Part shown: positions 57,821 through 64,000 of the stretch, piece by piece
Layout of the letters: each line of letters starts with the position of its first letter
How positions within the stretch are numbered: the first letter of the stretch is position 1
Source: Solanum dulcamara
Taxonomy: Eukaryota; Streptophyta; Magnoliopsida; Solanales; Solanaceae
Direction of reading: 5' to 3'
Length of the DNA stretch: 64,000 nt
Assembly: GCF_947179165.1 (NCBI RefSeq)
Contig: NC_077242.1
Span: forward strand, 41,905,097 to 41,969,096
The notes under the pieces: model-generated
What the model saw: only the letters and a program-made list of their open reading frames with translations
What the model was told of the DNA's origin: nothing
The model's database searches: none
Position numbers and translations under genes: made by a program

Positions 57821-57989
57821 TGGAGTCTGTTTTGTTGATTCAGATGACGGTGGAGTTTTTGTTTGAGGAGTTGTTGAATCCTCTATAATGGAAGGGGTAA
57901 AGAATGCCAATACGAGGACCCTATTCTGGAATAGTACAAGGATGCAGCTCTTCAAAAGGGAAGAACTCCATTTGAGATCACACCTGACG

Positions 57990-58642
57990 GAGTGTTGAGG
58001 TATAGAGGCAGGTTATGTGTACCTGAGATTGCAGGGCTACGACAATAGATAATGGGAGAGGCACACTATGCCCATTATTCTGTTCATCCAGGGTCAACCA
58101 AGATATATCATGAACTTAGATGTTTACATTGGTTAGATGGCATGAAGAAGGATATAACAAAATTCGTAGCCTAGTGTCCGAATTGCTAATAGGTCAAGAT
58201 TGAGCATCAGAAGCCTGGTGGACTATTACAGGGTATGGAAATCCCGACTTGAAAATAGGAAGCAATTTATATGGACTTCATTACAGACTTACCTCACACT
58301 CCACAGAAATATGACACCATATGGATTATTGTTGATAGGCTAACAAAATTAGCCCATTTCCTTCAAGTTAGGACTACATATTTAGTTGAGGACTATACGA
58401 GGTTATATATAAGTGAAGTAGTAAGATTTTATGAGGTTCCTACATCTATTATCCTAGAAAGAGAAGCTCAATTTACAGCTAACTTCTAGAGATCATTCCA
58501 GAAAGGATTGGGAACACACATGTATCTTAGTACAATATTTCACCCTCAGACTGATGGACAGGCCGAGCGCACTATTCGGACACTAGAAGATATGTTGTGG
58601 GAATGCACAAGGGTAGCTGGGATGATTATTTTCCACCCAATG
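57990..58642 (+). pseudogene. pol: Family F integrase relic, cut by LTR insertion
   Basis: RYRGRLCVPEIAGL, EAHYAHYSVHPGSTKIYHEL, then CPNC complete an HHCC finger with stops beside it. The core frame 58271-58489 has MDFITDLPHTPQKYDTIWIIVDRLTKLAHF with the first Asp kept. SIILEREAQFTANF has Glu in place of the second Asp (usually SDRG). FHPQTDGQAERTIRTLEDML keeps the Glu. It stops abruptly at 58642, where an antisense LTR starts, before the GPY/F tail. Confidence 0.9.
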
Positions 58643-59530
58643 TGTCATGACCCAACCCCGTAGGCCATTACTAGGGTCCAACTTGTACCCCCTTCTACCC
58701 AACTATCAAATTTAAGGACTATACACCAGAACCCCTATGGGTGGTAACATATGTGCATACAAAGCTGCCTTAACATAATAACATTTTCAACATGTTGTAT
58801 ACGCACAATTGAAACAAACTTGTAAACAACCCACTTACATATATTTATGAACTTCTAAGAATATCAATGGTAATATATGGCAGGACAAGGCCCCCGCCGT
58901 ACCCATGAATAAATAAATATATACAAAAAGGGTCAGTACCAAAATCTGGGCTCTAGCATAATGGAGCGCTTCCAAATTACTGACTGGAAACCCTAAGCTG
59001 GTGGATCTCCCAAGTAAGTACCTATACCTGCGAGCAAGAAACGCAGCCCCCCAAAGAAAGGAGGGTCAGTACGATAAATTTACTGAGTATGTAAAGCATG
59101 ACACACCATAACTGAGACCATAGCTGAACAAGGGATGTAGGGGACAAGTGCAACAATTAACAAATTACTGTTCCTGCACCTTAGGACGTAGTCATATACA
59201 TTATCATATACTATTATTGGCCCGCTAAGGAACTCGGTGTCATAATTATTTCATTATATTACCATATCATCATATACCGTACCCGGCCCATTATGGGATT
59301 TAGTGTCATAGTCACATTATCATTTCATCATCCCTTTCCATCATGTATATTATTTCATCATGTTATCATATATGGCATCATATCATCGTATACGACATAA
59401 TCTTATCATATATGTCATTATATTATATCCGATCCACTATGGGGCTTGGGTCATAAATGTAACTTTATATTTTCATATGCATGCCTACATAAAGTATCCG
59501 ACCTTTAGTGAGGGACTCCGTGTAGGGAGT
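58643..59530 (-). mobile_element. Family F LTR, minus strand, truncated
   Basis: Starts TGTCATGACCCAACCCCGTAGGCC and is collinear with 59531-60390 for 888 bases (CAGGACAAGGCCCCCGCCGTACCC; GCAGCCCCC...GGTCAGTACGATA; ACATAAAGTATC..CCTTTAGTGAGGGACTC). It ends where the next LTR begins. The U3 half is missing or lies beyond the window's right edge as the far side of the nested insertion. Confidence 0.85.
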
Positions 59531-60179
59531 TGTCACGACCCAACCCCGTAGGCCGCGACTGGTGTCCGACCTAGACCCTCGTATACCTACCTATCTGTTA
59601 TAGTCATACTGAACTATGAATAAGGGGATACTACTCGAAAAAAAACCCAATGAGTTAAAACTTTTTCATGTTCCTGTAGCCTTTTCCATTCATATCATAT
59701 CATGAAAGGGCACGCGCCGATGAGGCTGCCATAATATAAAAACATTTACAATATGACATATAGGCACAGTCTAAACAAACTTATAAACAACCCACATCCA
59801 TATGTCTACAGACCTCTAGGAATAGTAACAGTAACATATGGCGGGATAAGGCCCCCGCCGTACCCCTGATTGTACAACTATATATACATTTAGTGACCAG
59901 TATCAAAAATTAGGCTCAAAAACAGTGAAGCTCTTCCGACATAGCTGAGAGGAACTCCTAAGCTGATGGAACTCCAGAATGAACATCTGGACCTGCAGGC
60001 ATGAAACGCAGCCCCCTAAGAAAAGGGGGGTCAGTACGATATATGTACTGAGTATGTAAAGAATAATACATCGTAACTAAGATCATAACTGAAATAGGGA
60101 TACAGGGGACAAGTATAACAACTTAACGAATTACTGTACCTACACCTTAGGACATGTAAATCATACACATCATCATATG

Positions 60180-60690
60180 TTGTGCCCGGCCCTCTAGTGA
60201 ACTCGATGCTATAATCACTTCTTCATAATCACATATCATCGTATCATAATGCATTTCATTTCATCATATCATGTATGTTATCATATTACACTCGGTTCAC
60301 TACGGGGCTTGGTGTCACAATGTATCACTCTAATCTCATATGCATTCCTACATAAAGTATCTGGCCCTTTAGTGAGGGACTCGGTGAATGGAGTGGTGTA
60401 CATCTATAGCGTACCATCATAATATACATACGTATCCATCCCTCTAAGAAGGGACTCAGTGTTCCTTCCTTATTTCACCACATATACTATCATATTATAG
60501 CCGGCCCGAGATTCGGTGAATAATGGTATCGTCATAACATATAACATATAGCAGACCTCACGTACGACATCATCTCCTCGTGCATGGAACTACACACATC
60601 CGGCTGGGGACACGGTGAAAGAAGTAGTAAAACAGTGCACGATCACGTTCCCGGCCCATCGTGGGACTCGAGGAAGGATGGGTTACAATA
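60180..60690 (-). repeat. Array of degenerate GGCCC...GGGACTCGGTG modules
   Basis: Modules at about 60186 (CCCGGCCCTCTAGTGAACTC), 60292 (CTCGGTTCACTACGGGGCTTGG), 60361 (CTGGCCCTTTAGTGAGGGAC), 60438 (CCATCCCTCTAAGAAGGGAC), 60501 (CCGGCCCGAGATTCGGTG), 60600 (CCGGCTGGGGACACGGTG) and 60650 (CCCGGCCCATCGTGGGACTC). Each holds a short GGCCC/GGG(A)C stem with a 4-10 base loop. Irregular spacing of about 60-100 bases. The same modules occur in every family F LTR. Confidence 0.7.
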
Positions 60691-62395
60691 TGCACGAGTA
60701 GAGTAGTGAGAAACCATATGCAACTAAGTCATTATCTGAGACTCGATGAAACAGTCAAGTAACCATCACCTGAAGACTAGGGGAGTAATTATCCGAGGTA
60801 TCCCTTTAGATGTCACTAGGGCTTATATCAGTTGGGGCTTCAAGGATCACAAACATGCATCAGAATAATGCCACACAATTTATGCAATCATAAATATAGT
60901 CTATGCCATCAGAAACACAATTTATCTAGTCAAAGACTCAACTTATGCAATCAGATGCTTTTACCATTTCAGAGCCTTTAAATGGAGAGGAGCTGGTACT
61001 TCCACTTATTATTCATTATATAGCAGGCTCGAGAATAGTAGTTTGACTACTTTTAGACTCTTAGTGTTCAGGAGTGATTACAAGTCATGAGTTACACTCA
61101 GAGCTCGTAAATGGAATTACCTCTAAACCTATATCATATACCATTTCACTTAAAATCAAGCCATTCCAAAGGAAAGGAGAAATGGGCCTTACATGTACTA
61201 ATTTTCATTACATAGAAGACTTAAAGGCAATAACTCAGCTATTGCAGAAGTTCTAATATCCAGAAGTAAATGAGAGTCTCGACTCATACTCAGGGCTTTA
61301 CGAATGGATTGAATCCCAAATATCATAAACATATCATTAATAGCCTATATCTAAGACATGCCAAAAGAAAAGAAGAATAGTTCTACATACTTATTCCAAA
61401 AATACGCCAAAAGAAAGCTTCACATACCTTGTATGGACTTCTCTTAATCACGTCCACATCGTTGTCCTCGAAACCTATTTAACATGGAAGTAATGTAATT
61501 ATTAACAACCTTGGACTTTTCAGCAACTTAGACTACCCACGAGTATTCATAACATTCATCCCTTTGCTCGCCTTCTCGACTAGTTCCTTAACTAGTTAAG
61601 ATGTTAACGAAAATCGAGCAGCACCTCCTCTATAATGTGCCCTATCCGAATTCCCAACCATTTCCTTAGAACCTGAATCCAACAAAATATGCAACCAGCA
61701 GCCCATACATATACATATTACGACCAAAATTATACAATATAAACCCCCAACAATTCACTCGAAACTAAGATACCAAAATTAGAGTCTTTAATCTTTCTTT
61801 CGCAAATTCTTTAATTGCAAAGCGGAGGGTCATGTGGCTGAAACCAGAAGCTCCCACACCTTATTTATAGAACTTTTAGACCCTGAAACATGCCACAACA
61901 CAACCAGAAGCAGCCCCCCACACGCACAACACCTTATTTCGACAATAACTTAACTATAGCGATTCCAAATTCGTTTATTTCGAACGCCAAACTTTTCAAC
62001 CCTTTTACCCAACTTCCAGCAGCCCCTAAGGTGTTTAATACACCCTAATTTAACATAATAAACTTCATATTAGAGGGGAAGAACTTACCTTTCCCGAAAT
62101 TGGCTAGAACTCGCCAAAATCTCGCCTCGGAACTTTTTTCAGCGTGCTGTAACGTCGCGGCAGCTTGCTGTCCGTTTTTTGCTGCACCAAACTCTAATTT
62201 TATACTACTAATACTTCCATATCATCGTGGTATACGCTATATAATTAATTTACGGAACGAAATTGGGACTTACCTTATTTTTCTCCCAAAGCAGTCACCC
62301 TTTTCTCTCTTAGCTTAGGGTTTGTTTTCTCTTGTTGCTGCTGATTTTTTTGGATCAGAACTGAAGACATTAGTCATATATACATATATTTAGGT

Positions 62396-62590
62396 GGACC
62401 TAGGTGGTGACACATGTCATCCCATTAGGATGATACGTGTCAAGTCATGATTGGCCACCGTGTCATGCTGCCAATTAGGGGCTGCCACGTGGCAGCGGGG
62501 TCCACCTCCCTCAAGCAGCTGCATCACCTACTTGACCCTAAGTAGGTGCATCACCTGCTTGCTTGAGGTTCTGCCACATGTCGCTCCTCC
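62396..62590 (-). promoter_or_regulatory. U3 palindrome cluster with perfect 14-bp G-box palindrome
   Basis: GACACATGTC (62409), GATACGTGTC (62432), the perfect palindrome CTGCCACGTGGCAG (62482-62495), AAGCAGCTGCATCACCTACTT and AAGTAGGTGCATCACCTGCTT (62515-62562), and CTGCCACATGTCGC (62571). Best preserved of the five clusters. Confidence 0.68.
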
Positions 62591-62940
62591 ATTGGCTGCC
62601 AAACATCGTCTTTTTCCCTTCCTCGCAGGTTCGTAATCTCGTCTTACTTTAAGAGCTCATGTAATCCGCACTACGTAAGCTTGGTATATCCTTAAGAAAC
62701 TTAAGTGTGTAAGACTCTTAAATTAGTGGCTTACGTAGGTAAATTGAGTCCTACGACTCGTTTCTTATCCTCCCACTCTTTCCGGATTCTTATGACTCTA
62801 TCTCCAACCTCCCTTCTCGCGAGGTATCACAATCTTCTTTCCTTAGAGTTGTTTGATAGTGTCGTTGCTTATACGGCTCACATGATAGTGTCTAAGGAAC
62901 TTAAAAAGACGTTCCGAGCTCAAGAGTGCGGGGTGTAACA

Positions 62941-62955
62941 TCCTTCCCCCCTTTA
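62941..62955 (-). other. Polypurine tract, minus strand
   Basis: TAAAGGGGGGAAGGA on the coding strand directly before the LTR start TGTTACACCCC and after CATTCGGGGACGAATGTTC. Confidence 0.9.
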
Positions 62956-63179
62956 GAACATTCGTCCCCGAATGTTGAATAAAACTTTCCTTAAGACTTT
63001 ATACGGATCATAGGGAGATTCCTTTCTATGGTGATAACCTACATTTTCATCCAAGTAGTTTATATGTGAGTTCTAGGAGTGGGGGTTATCTGTAGACATC
63101 GGGAATAACTACGGACACCTGTGTTTCATTTCCTCTTCAACCTCCCAAGTTATGTCTTCACGATTCTTATTCCGCCACA
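62956..63179 (-). mobile_element. 3' non-coding end of family F element
   Basis: Includes the conserved TTCGGGGACGAATGTT (inverse at 62959-62976) and the block shared with 30281-30470. No coding motif. Confidence 0.6.
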
Positions 63180-63445
63180 GTACCTTGACGGAAGCTATGT
63201 CCTTAGATCACAACCCGTTTAATCTGCTAACCCCGGATGGAAATGGGTTGTCCCTCATAGGATAACTCCCTGTTACATGGACTTTCTCCATGGAAAATAT
63301 TCTGGGAGTGTCGTTTATATGCTTGCGAAACATTGATCTGTGAAAACTGAATGTATTGTTTCAAATCGAACGGTAGGTCCAACTCATAGGCAGTCTTACC
63401 TACTTTACAAATGACTTGAGAAGGACCAATATATCCCCTTCTTGC
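63180..63445 (-). pseudogene. pol: Integrase tail with GPY/F module, minus strand
   Basis: The minus strand reads RRGYIGPSQVICKVGKTAYEL, then DLPFDLKQYIQFSQINVSQ, then RHSQNIFHGESP and ELSYEGQP. This is the gypsy integrase C-terminal module (GPY is GPS here) followed by a decayed chromodomain-type tail (usually VHPVFHVSMLKKC, ..NLSYEEVP). Open for about 80 residues. Same part as 1-200 of this window. Confidence 0.75.
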
Positions 63446-64000
63446 CGACTCTAGGCTGCTAATTGATATCTTGTCCCGGAATAAGCTTTACTTTATCAAT
63501 AATTTAGTGGATCACATTCGGGCCTGTCCCTTAATCGAAGGGAGAAATGTTGTACTAAGATTCATTTGTATTCCTCAATTCCTTCCGAAATGATTTCCAA
63601 CGGTTAGCTGTAAATTGAACTTCCCTATCTGAGATATCAAATGTGGGAACTCTGTGAAATTTTATTGTTTCCCTACTATGTCATCTCATATAACCCTCAG
63701 CTAAATATGCCTTCCTAACTGGAGGGGAACAGGTTGATTCCCAGTTCCTTAGAATGCGAGGTCAGCTCGTACTATAATACATATTAACTACTTTCCATTT
63801 TCGAGTCGGGATTCCCATTCCCTGAGATAGGCTATCAGACTGTTGATGCTTCTTTTAACTTAAGCTATTGTACAACTCCTCTAAATCAAACTTGTAATAC
63901 CTTAGGTATGCTATCTTTCTCTTTTACTCAGATCTTCTCTCCAGTTTTCTTACCATACATCATATTGTAATCCTTACATAAACGTGTGTACGGACTTAGA
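63446..64000 (-). mobile_element. Internal region of family F element, undefined
   Basis: Collinear in part with 438-1050 of the same family (GGGAGAAATG at 63540 against 441). The integrase catalytic core expected upstream of the tail is not recognisable. The element leaves the window. Confidence 0.45.

Larger units (their letters stand above)
59531..62940 (-). mobile_element. Family F 3' LTR, minus strand, 3.4 kb
   Basis: Plus-strand ends TGTCACGACCC and GGGGTGTAACA, with a polypurine tract outside the right end, so it is the 3' LTR of a minus-strand element whose body lies to the right. At least seven CGGCCC...CTCGGTG-type modules between 60180 and 60680. TATA-like ATATATACATATAT at about 62376-62390. 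Confidence 0.9.

Noticed and set aside
1..64000. Host protein-coding gene with introns
   Set aside because: Apart from retrotransposon domains I found no conserved protein motif, and I could not piece together exons with plausible splice sites. A small or fast-evolving gene cannot be excluded without RNA data.

Overview
This is plant nuclear DNA: AT-rich, non-coding intergenic sequence built almost entirely from old, nested LTR retrotransposons. All usable primer-binding sites (PBS) match the 3' end of plant initiator tRNA-Met, and every recognisable gag-pol domain but one is Ty3/gypsy. The LTR style (long LTRs starting TGTAA(C/T)ACCCC, with palindromic U3 motifs) points to a eudicot, most likely Solanaceae; that is inference from style, not a search. 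I see no intact host gene, no tRNA gene, no CRISPR and no prokaryotic feature. Every pol relic carries stops, frameshifts or lost catalytic residues. I name the LTR families F, G, H and J for this window only.

Layout. 1-6765: minus-strand family F element (degenerate pol end, a 5S rRNA-like sequence, non-coding leader, PBS, 3.5-kb LTR). It abuts head-to-head a plus-strand family F LTR fragment (6766-8393) that contains a captured piece of gag. 8394-10770: little recognisable, apart from a 176-bp tandem duplication and a dispersed repeat. 10771-22086: an old minus-strand gypsy element with LTR-like ends, full domain order and an exact 4 x 670-bp tandem amplification at the protease/RT boundary. 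22087-35190: a plus-strand LTR fragment (J), a 517-bp inverted LTR arm, a plus-strand family G pol relic and its LTR. That LTR is split by a complete minus-strand family F non-autonomous element (27498-34391, candidate TSD CTTAT) carrying a second 5S-like sequence; the LTR then resumes and leads into a PBS and a truncated gag start. 35200-39230: two family H LTRs in inverted orientation enclosing a gypsy pol tail and a LINE reverse-transcriptase fragment. 39231-42527: a deleted family G element in which a truncated LTR is fused to RNase H. 42528-51631: four head-to-tail copies of a family G LTR-derived unit of about 2.28 kb, satellite-like. 51633-52148: an Athila/Tat-like integrase tail and a short LTR start. 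52149-58642: a plus-strand family F element with pol remains, cut off by two nested minus-strand family F LTRs (58643-62940). 62941-64000: the 3' internal end of a further minus-strand element that leaves the window.

How the parts relate. Family F has both a pol-bearing form (52149-58642) and non-autonomous forms (left edge and 27498-34391) sharing LTRs, PBS and a conserved PBS-proximal leader, so the short forms were presumably mobilised in trans. Their U3 regions share a cluster of CACGTG-type palindromes and AGGTG/CACCT inverted repeats upstream of a TATA box. Family G supplied the material for the tandem array. The best candidates for new biology are the LTR-derived higher-order array, the exact 670-bp x 4 amplification, the two opposite-orientation 5S acquisitions, the gag fragment inside an LTR and the G-box-rich U3 architecture. 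I did not find evidence for a novel protein-coding system.
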